Shown here: in pieces, positions 35,295-43,497 of the stretch | How positions within the stretch are numbered: position 1 is the first letter of the stretch | Layout: each line of letters begins with the position of its first letter | NCBI RefSeq assembly: GCF_035918095.1 | Contig: NZ_CP109137.1 | Span: forward strand, 3,660,001 to 3,724,000 | Direction of reading: 5' to 3' | Source of the DNA: Streptomyces sp. NBC_01750 | Lineage (GTDB): Bacteria > Actinomycetota > Actinomycetes > Streptomycetales > Streptomycetaceae | Length of the DNA stretch: 64,000 nt | Made by a program: the position numbers and the translations under genes | The notes under the pieces: generated by a model | Seen by the model: the letters and a program-made list of their open reading frames with translations, nothing else | The model's database searches: none | What the model was told of the DNA's origin: nothing

Positions 35295-36812
35295 TCAGCC
35301 ACTGTGAAACTGCTGCTGCCGGTCGAGCGCACGCCGCAGCTCGACCGGCAGCTGGTGGTAGGGCCCGTACGTCCGCTCCGCGTCGTACAGCAGGGCCTGC
35401 AGCTGCTGCCGCGCCGCCGCATGGTCACCCACCGCGAGCAGCAGATTCCCGATGCGGTGGCGTACGTCGAAGGCGCGGGCGGGGTCGGAGGCCTGCTGGT
35501 TCTCGTAGTACGGCAGCACGGCCCGGTACTCCGCGAGAGCGGCGGCCGCCTCACCCAGCTGTTCCAGGCAGAGTGCGGCGTCGTAGCGGAACTGCAGCGT
35601 CTGCGGGTCGGCCGGGCCCGCCTCGGCGGTCCGGTCGTCGGCGAGCCGCCGCAGCTCGGGCAGCGCACGCCGGTACTGCCCGTCGTCCAGCAGCGTCGTC
35701 GCGTACTGCTTGCGCAGGATCCGTACGACCGGCGAGTGCTCACCGTGCTCGGCGGCGGCCGCCGGGAGGATCCCGCCGAGGATGTCCACGGCCTGGGTGA
35801 TGCTGCCCTCGCCGAGGAGGCGCTTGACCTCGTCGACCGCGGCCGCCACATCCGGGCGGGGCGCCACCGGGGCGGCGGAGCGGGGATCCGGGGGCGGGCC
35901 GGTGACCCGGTCAGGCCACGGGGCGTGCGGGCGCAGAAACGGGCGGGTCGGGTCGAGCGGACCGCCGGGCGCACCGCGACTCGGCAGCAGCGGTGCGAGC
36001 GACTCGTACACCTCTTGCGCACCGGACGGGCGGTGCTGCGGGTCCTTGGCGAGCAGGCGCAGCACGAGCGCTTCGAGCGGCTCGGGTATCTCGGGGCGCA
36101 GCTGGCGGACCGGGAGCGGCGGCTCGTAGAGATGGCGGTGCAGCACGCCGAGGGCGGTGGAGCCCGCGAACGGGACGTTCCCGCTGAGGAGTTCGTGCAG
36201 CAGCACACCGAGCGCGTAGAGATCGGTGTACGGGCCGACCGCGCCGCCCATCGCCTGCTCGGGGGCCATATAGGCAGGGCTGCCGATGGGCGATCCGGTG
36301 TGGGTGAGGCGGGTGGTGTCGGTGTCGATGACGGAGGCGACACCGAGGTCGAGGACGGTGACCGTGCCATCGGGCTTGACCATCACATTCCGCGGTTTGA
36401 GGTCACGGTGGACGATCGGCACGGCGTGCACGGCGGCGAGCACGGCACAGAGCTGGGCGGCGACCGAGACGGCCCACTGCCACGGGTACGGGTCGTGCTC
36501 GGCGAGATGGTCGGCGAGGTCCGCGCCCTCGACGTACTGCATGACGAGATAGAGGTCGTCCTCGTCGCTGCCCGCGTCATGGACGGTGACCAGGCCGGGA
36601 TGGGAGACCTGCGCGGTGACCCGGCACTCGCGGACGAAGCGGCGGCGCATCTCGTCGGCGTCGGTGGCCGCCGCCATGTGGTCGGGGCGGAGCAGCTTGA
36701 CGGCGACGCGGCGGTCGAGGCGGCCGTCGTAGGCCGTCCAGACCTGCCCCATGCCGCCCTGGCCGATGACGGTCGAGAGCTCGTAACGGCCCCCGATGAC
36801 GCGTCCGTTCAC
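35295..36812 (-). CDS. Serine/threonine protein kinase with TPR-like C-terminus
   Basis: The GTG at 36812 overlaps the TGA of the upstream membrane-protein gene (GTGA), which fixes the start. The 505-residue protein has a PASTA-less Hanks-type kinase domain (residues 1-275). It shows the glycine loop IGQGGMGQVW, lysine in VAVKLL, the catalytic loop HRDLKPRNVM, DLG in place of DFG, and MAPEQ. A proline/alanine linker is followed by helical, TPR-like repeats (VVRILRKQYATTLLDDGQYRRALPEL, ALCLEQLGEAAAALAEYRAVL). No membrane helix is present, so it is cytoplasmic. The coupled membrane protein may be partner or substrate. The target is unknown. Confidence 0.92.
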   Translation of the reverse strand: MNGRVIGGRYELSTVIGQGGMGQVWTAYDGRLDRRVAVKLLRPDHMAAATDADEMRRRFVRECRVTAQVSHPGLVTVHDAGSDEDDLYLVMQYVEGADLADHLAEHDPYPWQWAVSVAAQLCAVLAAVHAVPIVHRDLKPRNVMVKPDGTVTVLDLGVASVIDTDTTRLTHTGSPIGSPAYMAPEQAMGGAVGPYTDLYALGVLLHELLSGNVPFAGSTALGVLHRHLYEPPLPVRQLRPEIPEPLEALVLRLLAKDPQHRPSGAQEVYESLAPLLPSRGAPGGPLDPTRPFLRPHAPWPDRVTGPPPDPRSAAPVAPRPDVAAAVDEVKRLLGEGSITQAVDILGGILPAAAAEHGEHSPVVRILRKQYATTLLDDGQYRRALPELRRLADDRTAEAGPADPQTLQFRYDAALCLEQLGEAAAALAEYRAVLPYYENQQASDPARAFDVRHRIGNLLLAVGDHAAARQQLQALLYDAERTYGPYHQLPVELRRALDRQQQFHSG

Positions 36813-37447
36813 CGGCCCTGCTCCTTGCGGAGGTAGTCGCTGAGCTCGTCGAGCTCGGCACGCACCTGGTCGATACGGGGCTTGTCGGCAGGGGACTGCG
36901 GCGGAACCGGGGGCGGGGACTGCGGCGGGACGGGCGGGTAGCCGTATCCCGGCCTCTGGGATGGCTGAGGCGTCTGGGATGTGGGCGGCGTCCGGGATGT
37001 CTGCGGCGTCTGCCCCGGCTGCGGCGGCAGCCCGTACGGCACGGTCGGCGCGGCGTAGGGCGGCGGCGCCCAGCCCGTCCGGGGTTCCTGGTAATGGCGG
37101 ATGTCGGCCACCAGATAGTGCGTGGGCACCCCGATCGCGAGCCCGAGCAGAAGCGGCAGGAACACAAGGTCGAGGGCGGTCATCTCGTCCTGCTCGGCCG
37201 ACTCGGCCCCGGCGTCGGGACCGTATTCGCCGATGACGACAAGCGCGGTGACGGCGATGGCGAGGCTGACCCAGAACAGCAGCCAGTCGAGCCTTCGGCG
37301 GCGCAGGATCGCTATTCGCAGCATCGTGCCCCAGGCGAGCATGCCGAAGCTGAGCAGCGCGAGCGCCACGAAGAGTACGCGTATGGCGATGAGCAGCGCG
37401 GTGGGCGGTCGCTTGGGCTGCGGCGGCGCATAGCCGTGGCCGTGCAT
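36809..37447 (-). CDS. Small integral membrane protein coupled to the kinase
   Basis: The 212-residue protein starts at an ATG at 37447. It has three probable membrane helices: ALLIAIRVLFVALALLSFGMLAW, LDWLLFWVSLAIAVTALVVIG and LDLVFLPLLLGLAIGVPTHYLV. A cytoplasmic-looking Pro/Gln/Thr-rich repeat region (TPQTSRTPPTSQTPQPSQ) then precedes a short charged helix (IDQVRAELDELSDYLRKEQ). It overlaps the kinase gene by four bases. The Thr/Ser-rich tail is a reasonable phosphorylation target for the kinase, which is inference. A hairpin at 37505-37542 isolates it from the upstream methylase gene, so its promoter must lie in the 58 bp between. Confidence 0.8.
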   Translation of the reverse strand: MHGHGYAPPQPKRPPTALLIAIRVLFVALALLSFGMLAWGTMLRIAILRRRRLDWLLFWVSLAIAVTALVVIGEYGPDAGAESAEQDEMTALDLVFLPLLLGLAIGVPTHYLVADIRHYQEPRTGWAPPPYAAPTVPYGLPPQPGQTPQTSRTPPTSQTPQPSQRPGYGYPPVPPQSPPPVPPQSPADKPRIDQVRAELDELSDYLRKEQGR

Positions 37448-37504
37448 TACTGCTCCTGGGGGCCTGGGGACGAGGCAGATAGGGGACGAGCGTATACACC
37501 GACA

Positions 37505-37542
37505 CGGACATCGGGTCCTGGGTTGTACGGACCCGATGTCCG
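37505..37542 (-). terminator. Terminator after the N6-methylase-like gene
   Basis: Exact 14-bp arms (37505-37518 and 37529-37542) with a 10-base loop lie about 20 bp beyond the minus-strand stop codon at 37562. Confidence 0.78.
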
Positions 37543-37561
37543 ATGCGTCACGCCCCGGCTC

Positions 37562-39676
37562 TCACTCCCGCGTGACCGTGCCGTCCGTCAGCCCGTCGTA
37601 CAGCCCCTGGACGAGCTGCTCGCCGAGCCGCCCGGCCTGCTTGAGAGCGTCCTCGAATTCGGCGAGCGCACGGAAGCGTTCGCCGTAGCGCTGCTGGTCG
37701 GCGAGCGGCAGCCGGGGCAGCTGGAGCCGCCGGACATCGAGTCGGGTCGCGGTCGACGCATAGCTGCTGGCCTGCCGGGTGTTGGCGGTGCCGCGGAGGA
37801 AGCCGGCGAGGAACCAGGGGTCGAGCGCGGCCGGATCGGGGTGCAACAGCTGGAGGTTACGGCCCAGGGCCGCTCCCGCGGTTGCCTCGTCGATGACGCG
37901 TACGACGGATCCGCCACCGAGCACGGGCACGACGACATCGCCCTCCTCGAGGCGTACGGGCTCCTCGTCGGGGCCTTCGGGAAGCGTGCCCGAGGGCGCG
38001 GTGCCGGAGAGCACGTCCTGCTCGGTGAGTACGGGCACGGCCTCGGTGCTCGTACTGCCAGTGCCGCCCGCGCTGATCACCAGCGCTCCCGCGCGGGCCA
38101 GTTCGCCGACGGTGGTGGCGGGCCAGGGCACGGGCTCCGCGTGGGCGGCGGGCGCGGGAGTGAGCTCTCGGGTCAGCCGGAGGGTGTCGGCCAGCCGGTC
38201 CCGCACCCGCAGCAGCTCGTCCGCGCCGCCGGCGGCGGCCGGGGGCGGCAGGTGCCGGGCGGGGGCCAGGTCCACGTCGTCGTCGAGGAGTTCGATGACG
38301 GGGACCGAGCGGCTGACGCCCGGCTGCTCCTCGGCAGTGCCGTGCTTGTCGAAGGGCTGCCAGGCATCGAGTACGGCGCTGTGGACGGCCTGCCAGTCGA
38401 GCTTGTCGCGGCCACCGCCCGCCCCGGCGAGCTCCGCGGTGTCGACGAACAGCAGCTCGGGCGGAGCCGCCCGGCCCGGATCCGGCTTGCGCAGCACCCA
38501 GATGTGCAGGGGGATGCCGTACGGGGGCGCGGCGCCGGCGGGCAGGGCGATGACGGCCCGCAGCGCACCGCGGCGCAGCAGCCCGGCGCGGATACGGCGG
38601 CCGGAACGGCGGGACGCGGCCGCGGGCGGCATCAGCAGCACGGCGGCGCCGCCGGGGCGCAGCCGGGCGAGCGTGTGCTGGACCCAGGCCAGTTCGGACT
38701 CGGTACGGGCCGGGAAGCCGTACTCCCAGCGGGGGTCGTAGGCGAGTTCGTCGTGGCCCCAGTTGCGCTCGTTGAACGGCGGGTGGCAGAGCACAGCGTC
38801 GAAGGCGGGCTTCGGGAACGCGTCGCCGCGCAGGGTGTCGCCCGCGCGGGCGCGCACGGTGGCGTCGGAGTGCAGGGCGAGGCGCAGACCGGTGAGCGCG
38901 GCGAGGTCGGGGTCGGCGTCCTGTGCGTACAGGGCGTTGGGGCGTTCGACGGCGCGCAGCAGTGTCCCGGTCCCGGCAGCGGGATCGAGTACGTCGCGGG
39001 CGCCGGCCCCGGCAAGCCCGGCCATGAGCGCGGCGGGTCCGGGCGGGGTGAGGGTGTACTGCCGCGGGTTGGCGTCCAGGTACCGCCCCAGCAGAAACTC
39101 GAAGGCCTGACGTGCGCCGAGTTCGGCGGCCAGCTCGGCGACACCACGCAGGAAGGGAACGGACGCCGGCAACGGCGCCTCCGGCCCGGAGGAGGAGCCC
39201 ACCGCCTCTGTGAGCGGTTCTGTACGCGTCGCCGGGCCCGTCTGCGCTGTGAACACTTCCATGAAGAGCCCCACCGCGTCCTCGCCGAAGCGCGCCGTGA
39301 GTACCTGCTCCAGCGCGGCGGGCAGCAACTCCGCCAGGCGCTCGTCCGAGACCGCCGTCAGCTCCAGCCAGGCCGGGTGACGGTCCCTCACGAGCAGCAG
39401 TGTGCAGCCCGCCTGCACCAACGCCGGTACGGGGCCCGCGAGATGATCCGCGAGATGTTGCCAAACCCTTTCACGGAGCGGGATTTCTGCGAGCTTGCCC
39501 TGGTCACGGAGCCACTGCTCGACCTCGGGGAGTGCGAACGACGGGCTTGTCTCCGTGCCGCCGACCGGCTTGGGGAAGTCGGCGTGACGGCGCCGCCAGT
39601 TGCTGACCGCGGCGCGTCCGACTCCCGCCAGCCGGGCGATTTCGGCCGCCGTCACCTCGCTCGCTCTGTCCGGCAC
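37562..39676 (-). CDS. HTH + N6-adenine DNA methylase-like protein with atypical catalytic motif
   Basis: The GTG at 39676 has GAGGGAG upstream and gives 704 residues. Residues 5-60 are a winged/MerR-like HTH (TAAEIARLAGVGRAAVSNWRRRH). The middle has an N6-methylase fold: SAM motif DPAAGTGTLLRAVE, then DAVLCHPPFNERNW where family members have N/D-PP-F/Y, then a GGAAVLLMPP strand. The C-terminal ~200 residues resemble a type I S-type recognition part (ATTVGELARAGALVIS, EEGDVVVPVLGGGSVV, LPRLPLADQQRYGERFRAL). HPPF instead of NPPF may weaken or remove catalysis, so the protein may act as a DNA-binding regulator rather than a methylase. No restriction subunit is adjacent. Confidence 0.85.
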   Translation of the reverse strand: MPDRASEVTAAEIARLAGVGRAAVSNWRRRHADFPKPVGGTETSPSFALPEVEQWLRDQGKLAEIPLRERVWQHLADHLAGPVPALVQAGCTLLLVRDRHPAWLELTAVSDERLAELLPAALEQVLTARFGEDAVGLFMEVFTAQTGPATRTEPLTEAVGSSSGPEAPLPASVPFLRGVAELAAELGARQAFEFLLGRYLDANPRQYTLTPPGPAALMAGLAGAGARDVLDPAAGTGTLLRAVERPNALYAQDADPDLAALTGLRLALHSDATVRARAGDTLRGDAFPKPAFDAVLCHPPFNERNWGHDELAYDPRWEYGFPARTESELAWVQHTLARLRPGGAAVLLMPPAAASRRSGRRIRAGLLRRGALRAVIALPAGAAPPYGIPLHIWVLRKPDPGRAAPPELLFVDTAELAGAGGGRDKLDWQAVHSAVLDAWQPFDKHGTAEEQPGVSRSVPVIELLDDDVDLAPARHLPPPAAAGGADELLRVRDRLADTLRLTRELTPAPAAHAEPVPWPATTVGELARAGALVISAGGTGSTSTEAVPVLTEQDVLSGTAPSGTLPEGPDEEPVRLEEGDVVVPVLGGGSVVRVIDEATAGAALGRNLQLLHPDPAALDPWFLAGFLRGTANTRQASSYASTATRLDVRRLQLPRLPLADQQRYGERFRALAEFEDALKQAGRLGEQLVQGLYDGLTDGTVTRE

Positions 39677-39901
39677 CTGGCTGACTCCCTCGCGTGAGCG
39701 CTGATCCGCACCTGCCTGTTGTGTCGCCGAGCATAGCCGCGCGCACAAGAGAAACCTCTTCACAGTGTGAGCAAATCACGATTCCGTGAACAATGTTGAC
39801 TCGGTTCACAGCCTCTGCTCTTATTGACCCGTCGCCACACGGCGCGCTGAACGGGGCTCACGCCGAGGCCCCGGCCACACTCCACGTCAGGGAGGGCACC
39901 C

Positions 39902-40756
39902 ATGTCCCACTCCACGCAGCAGCCTCAGTACGACCCGCAGCAGCCGCCCGGCGCCGGCCCCTACGCCCCGGCCCCGCAGCAGCTGCGGGGTGGGCTCGGC
40001 ACGGCCGCGCTGGTGCTCGGGATCATCGGAACCATCTCCGGCCTGATCCCCTTCTTCTTCTGGCTGGCCGGCATCCTCGGCCTGATCGCCCTGATCCTGG
40101 GCCTGTCGGGCCGCGGCCGCGTGAAGCGCGGCGAGGCCGCCAACAAGGGCGTGACCACGACCGGAGCGATCCTCGGACTGGTCGCGCTGATCCTCTCGAT
40201 CGTCGGCGCGGTGATCACCTTCAAGGCCGTGGGCGACGCGGTGGACGAGATCAACAAGGCCACCTCGGGCACCACGGCGTCGAAGGCACCGGCCGCCGGA
40301 AAGGGTGACAAGGGCAAGGGCGACACGGCGGACAAGCCCAAGAGCGACGACAAGGCCAAGGCGGCCGACACCCTCGCGGCGGGCGACACCTCCATCTACG
40401 ACGACGACTTGAAGGTCACCGTCTCCGCGCCCAAGGACTTCACTCCCAGCGAGTTCGCCGCCGGGCACACCAAGGGCCACAAGGCCTACGTGGTGACCGT
40501 CGTGATCGAGAACGCCGGCAAGGAGAAGTTCGACGCCGCCCTGCTGACCGCCGAGGCCCGCGCCGGCAAGGACGGCGTCAAGTCCGAGCAGATCTTCGAC
40601 CAAGGGGTCGGCGACGGCTTCAGCGGCAAGATCCTGCCCGGAAAGAAGGCCACGGTGAAGTACGCCTTCGACGCCCCGGCCGACGCCACGATCCTCACGG
40701 TCGAGGTCAGCCCCGGCATCTCGTACGACGCATCGCAGTGGGAGCTGAAGCTCTGA
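39902..40756 (+). CDS. DUF4190/DUF4352-like membrane protein
   Basis: The ATG at 39902 follows a GGGAGGG ribosome site. The 284-residue protein has a Pro/Gln-rich cytoplasmic head, then two hydrophobic segments of DUF4190 type (LGTAALVLGIIGTISGLIPFFFWLAGILGLIALILGL split over two helices, and GAILGLVALILSIVGAVIT). A Lys/Ala/Asp-rich linker follows, and then an extracytoplasmic beta-sandwich of DUF4352 type (LKVTVSAPKDFTPS, YVVTVVIENAGKEKFDAALLTA, GKKATVKYAFDAP). Such proteins are frequent surface-exposed membrane proteins in Streptomyces without known function. It converges with the HNH lipoprotein and shares a terminator with it. Confidence 0.85.
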   Translation: MSHSTQQPQYDPQQPPGAGPYAPAPQQLRGGLGTAALVLGIIGTISGLIPFFFWLAGILGLIALILGLSGRGRVKRGEAANKGVTTTGAILGLVALILSIVGAVITFKAVGDAVDEINKATSGTTASKAPAAGKGDKGKGDTADKPKSDDKAKAADTLAAGDTSIYDDDLKVTVSAPKDFTPSEFAAGHTKGHKAYVVTVVIENAGKEKFDAALLTAEARAGKDGVKSEQIFDQGVGDGFSGKILPGKKATVKYAFDAPADATILTVEVSPGISYDASQWELKL

Positions 40757-40777
40757 CCCGCCGCCGCCCCCCGGGCG

Positions 40778-40804
40778 AAGAGGCCGCCTCCGAGGCGGCC
40801 TCTT
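40778..40804. terminator. Bidirectional terminator with U-tract
   Basis: Exact 12-bp arms around a three-base loop, AAGAGGCC... to ...GGCCTCTT, followed by TTCC on the plus strand. It lies between the convergent stops at 40756 and 40830, so it can serve both genes. Confidence 0.88.
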
Positions 40805-40829
40805 TCCGTTCCCCCGGCAACGGCCTGGT

Positions 40830-41618
40830 TCAGCCGCCGCACTGCGCGAGCATCGTCTTCTTGTCCGCCGTCGTCACCGGCAGTTCGTACTTGACCGCCA
40901 CCTGCGCGACCCGTACCGCGTACGAGCAGCGGATCCGCTTGTTCGGCGGCAGCCAGGACGCCGGGCCCGAGTCGCTCTTCGAGCTGTTGGCGCTGCCCTC
41001 AACGGGCAGCAGGTTCAACGGGTCGTTGGCCAGCCGCTGCCGCTTCGTCCTGTCCCAGCGGGCCGCGCCCATCTGCCAGCCGTAGGAGAGCGGGATGACA
41101 TGGTCGATCTGGACCGCCGATGCCTTCTGCTTCTTCCAGTCGATGACGGTGCCGGTGTACGGATCGTTCAGCGTCATGGCGATGACCACGCAGTCGGATC
41201 CTGAGCGGTAGCGCAGCTCGCGGCCGTCGCGGGCGAGCAGATCGTTCCGCGTATCGCAGCCGTTCCGTGCCAGCGGCACCCCGTCGGCCGTGTCCATCCA
41301 GGCGTATCCGAAGCGGTCCCGGGCGTAACCGGTCTTCGGGCCGCGGCCCTTGGTGGACACCTTCTCGATCAGCCGGCGGGCGGCGGCCCTGTCCTGTTCG
41401 GAGGCGAGGGGGGCGAGGCCGGGCTTCGTCCCCTGGGGGTTGACGAGCGGGCTGGTGCCGGAGCCCGAGCCGCCGGCGGAGGGCACGGAGGCGGCGTCCG
41501 AGGGCTTGGCGTCCCCGGTGAGTCCGCCGCCTTCGCAGCCTGCGAGCAGTGTCCCCGCCACGACTGCCGTCAGTCCGCCTGCGAGCACGCGCGATATTCG
41601 TACCCCGAGTCTGTTCAC
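40830..41618 (-). CDS. Secreted HNH-family nuclease lipoprotein (DUF1524-like)
   Basis: The 262-residue protein begins MNRLGVRISRVLAGG and has a lipobox LLAGC at about residues 24-28, so it should be lipid-anchored outside the membrane after export. A Ser/Gly-rich linker of about 40 residues precedes the nuclease domain. That domain has RNGCDTRNDLLARD, QIDHVIPLSYGW (the His-containing HNH core) and LANDPLNLLPVEGSANSSKSD. These patterns match the actinobacterial DUF1524/HNH secreted nucleases. It probably degrades extracellular nucleic acid. A structural disulfide between the paired cysteines (NGCD and SDCVV) is plausible. It appears monocistronic. Confidence 0.9.
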   Translation of the reverse strand: MNRLGVRISRVLAGGLTAVVAGTLLAGCEGGGLTGDAKPSDAASVPSAGGSGSGTSPLVNPQGTKPGLAPLASEQDRAAARRLIEKVSTKGRGPKTGYARDRFGYAWMDTADGVPLARNGCDTRNDLLARDGRELRYRSGSDCVVIAMTLNDPYTGTVIDWKKQKASAVQIDHVIPLSYGWQMGAARWDRTKRQRLANDPLNLLPVEGSANSSKSDSGPASWLPPNKRIRCSYAVRVAQVAVKYELPVTTADKKTMLAQCGG

Positions 41619-41930
41619 GCTCGCACCCTACTCAAGTCCCGTACGGGGCAGATCAGTTCGGGAGCATTACGGAGCCTATGCTCTGCTATCAACCGCTATG
41701 GGATCGTTCATGCCGCGCTTCGGCGCGCGGAAGGCGGAGGGGGCGCGTAGCGTCGAAAGCACCAAGTCTGCAATCCACCTGTCCCGAGGAGAGCAACAGC
41801 GATACGCGCACAGAGATACACATCCGCACACGCACCGCCCACGGAGCCGAGCCGGCCCCCGCGGGCGGTGTGCCGTTCCGGGCCCGGCGCGCACGGGCCC
41901 GTGCGCGGCGGCCCGGCGCTGTCCGTGGCC
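41619..41930. other. 312-bp gap with a palindrome, no gene
   Basis: Minus-strand promoter sequence for the HNH lipoprotein must lie just above 41618. The far end holds an 18-base perfect palindrome at 41889-41906 beyond the SCO6745-like stop codon at 41931, suitable as its terminator. Frames through the gap are arginine/proline-rich and lack ribosome sites. Confidence 0.5.
41889..41906 (-). terminator. Terminator of the SCO6745-like gene
   Basis: A perfect 18-base palindrome (GCGCACGGG and its complement) is located 25 bases downstream of the minus-strand stop codon. Confidence 0.6.
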
Positions 41931-42797
41931 TCACACCTTGCCGATGCCGAGCGTGGTCACTCCGGGCAGCAGGCCCGTGCCCAGCACCTCGACCCAGAGC
42001 GGCCCGAGCAACTCGACGAGGCGGTCGCGGTCCTCGTCCGCGAGAGCCGCCCAGGGCGCGGCGGCCAGTTCGTCCGTACGCCGCTCGACCTCGGCCCGCA
42101 GCTCCCGCCCGGCCTCGGTCGCCGCACCGTCCGCGTCCAGGAGCCCGCGCGCCACGAGCCGTTCACGCGCCGCGTCCCACTCCTCCCCGCTCCAGCCGCG
42201 GCTCGTGAAGGTCTCCGCCGGGGCCGCACCGATGCCCGCGAAGGAGACCAGCGCCTCGACGGGGTCGAGACCGGCGGTCAGAAGTGCGGCGAGATGGCCG
42301 TCCCCGCGGTGCTCGCGCAGGATGGTCGCGGCCTGCCAGAGCACGAGATGCGGTGCGTCCGGCCAGGACAGCTCGGCATTGGCGGCGGCGAGGGGCCGCC
42401 CTTCGGTGTTCACAGCCTCAGCGGCCCTGCGGGCGAGGGCGGCGGCCTCCGCGAACTCGGGGCTGTCCGCGTTCTCGCCGAATATCGTGCGGTACGCCCG
42501 GTCGATCCCGCGCAGCCGGGCCGCGAGCACCTTGTCCGGCGCGGCGATGTCCCACGCAACGGGGACGTGCTCGGCGACCATGCGCGGGCTGAAGCTGTAG
42601 AACGCCGAGGCCACCTGCCGGGCTCCGGGCGAACCGAGCGGAGCGGACCGCAGCGCGAAGTAGCTCGGCCAGCGCTCCCCGGTCTCGCAGCCCAGCGCGG
42701 CCACCTCGTCGAACACCTGCGGCGCGTAGTAGAGCACGGCGTGCAGGGGCTCCAGCAGATGCCACATCTGACGGACCCGGCCCAGTTCCTCGGACAT
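41931..42797 (-). CDS. SCO6745-family protein
   Basis: I use the ATG at 42797 (MSEELGRVRQMWHLLEP), which has a GGAGGAGA ribosome site. The 288-residue protein is helical, with the family-type opening MWHLLEPLHAVLYYAPQ, then YWPSYFALRSAPLG-like and FYSFSPRMV segments. A C-terminal winged-helix-like part (SGEEWDAARERLVARGLLDADGAAT, then LDALAAAPW-like) follows. This is the SCO6745 family, abundant in Streptomyces and of unknown function. The C-terminal part resembles a MarR-like DNA-binding domain. It is divergent from a TetR gene with a 19-bp symmetric site between, so repression by that regulator is likely. Confidence 0.85.
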   Translation of the reverse strand: MSEELGRVRQMWHLLEPLHAVLYYAPQVFDEVAALGCETGERWPSYFALRSAPLGSPGARQVASAFYSFSPRMVAEHVPVAWDIAAPDKVLAARLRGIDRAYRTIFGENADSPEFAEAAALARRAAEAVNTEGRPLAAANAELSWPDAPHLVLWQAATILREHRGDGHLAALLTAGLDPVEALVSFAGIGAAPAETFTSRGWSGEEWDAARERLVARGLLDADGAATEAGRELRAEVERRTDELAAAPWAALADEDRDRLVELLGPLWVEVLGTGLLPGVTTLGIGKV

Positions 42798-42817
42798 GTC
42801 TCCTCCGCCCATCTCTC

Positions 42818-42888
42818 ATCTTGCCACCGACAAGATTGCCCTTCCACTCTGAACTTGTCAATGCCTAGATCCCGCGTAGCCTGATCCC
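42818..42888 (+). promoter_or_regulatory. Operator and probable leaderless promoter of the TetR gene
   Basis: A symmetric site ATCTTG-N7-CAAGAT lies at 42818-42836, between the divergent SCO6745-like and TetR genes. A further CTTGTC half-site is at 42854-42859. TTGTCA (42855-42860) and TAGCCT (42877-42882), with a 16-base spacer, make a vegetative-type promoter whose start point would fall at the ATG at 42889. No ribosome site precedes that ATG. Both observations fit a leaderless, autoregulated TetR transcript. Confidence 0.6.
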
Positions 42889-43497
42889 ATGAGCGAGCGC
42901 ACGTACCACCACGGAGATCTGCGGCGGGCCGTCCTCACCGCCGCCCTCGACGTCATCCGCACCGAAGGCCCCTCGGCCCTGAGCCTGCGCGACCTGGCCC
43001 GTCGCGCGGGCGTCTCCCACGCGGCCCCCGCCCACCACTTCAAAGACCGCAGCGGCCTGCTCACGGCGATCGCGACGGAGGGCTACGGCCTCCTGGCCGC
43101 CTCCCTGGCCGACGCCCCCGACCTGCGCGAACGGGGCGTGCACTACGTCCGTTTCGCGATCGGGCACCCCGCGCACTTCCAGGTGATGTTCCAGCCGGAC
43201 CTGTACCGCCCCGACGACCCGGAACTCCTGGCGGCCAGGGCCCGGGCCGCGGAGGAACTCCGCGCGGGAGTCGCGGACCGCACCCCCGTAGAGGACGACG
43301 GCCTGATGGGTATCGCGGCGTGGTCGGTCGCCCACGGATTCGCCACGCTGCTGCTGAGCCACAACCTGGACCGGCCGGTGGGCGACCGCGACCCCGAGGA
43401 GGTCTTCCGCGCCCTGACCGGCGTGACCTTCGGAGCCCGGCCGAAGGGTTCGACGGCCGGCGACGACAGGAGCCCTACGAACCCAGAATCGTCGTGA
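42889..43497 (+). CDS. TetR/AcrR-family transcriptional regulator
   Basis: The 202-residue protein has the N-terminal TetR helix-turn-helix (HHGDLRRAVLTAALDVI, then ALSLRDLARRAGVSHAAPAHHF). The ligand-binding part has HYVRFAIGHPAHFQVMF, which places it in the WHG/TetR_C subgroup. The ATG lacks a ribosome site but is positioned for a leaderless mRNA. Its end overlaps the end of the convergent mfd gene by 23 bases. It faces the SCO6745-like gene across a symmetric site and most likely represses it and itself. The ligand is unknown. Confidence 0.9.
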   Translation: MSERTYHHGDLRRAVLTAALDVIRTEGPSALSLRDLARRAGVSHAAPAHHFKDRSGLLTAIATEGYGLLAASLADAPDLRERGVHYVRFAIGHPAHFQVMFQPDLYRPDDPELLAARARAAEELRAGVADRTPVEDDGLMGIAAWSVAHGFATLLLSHNLDRPVGDRDPEEVFRALTGVTFGARPKGSTAGDDRSPTNPESS

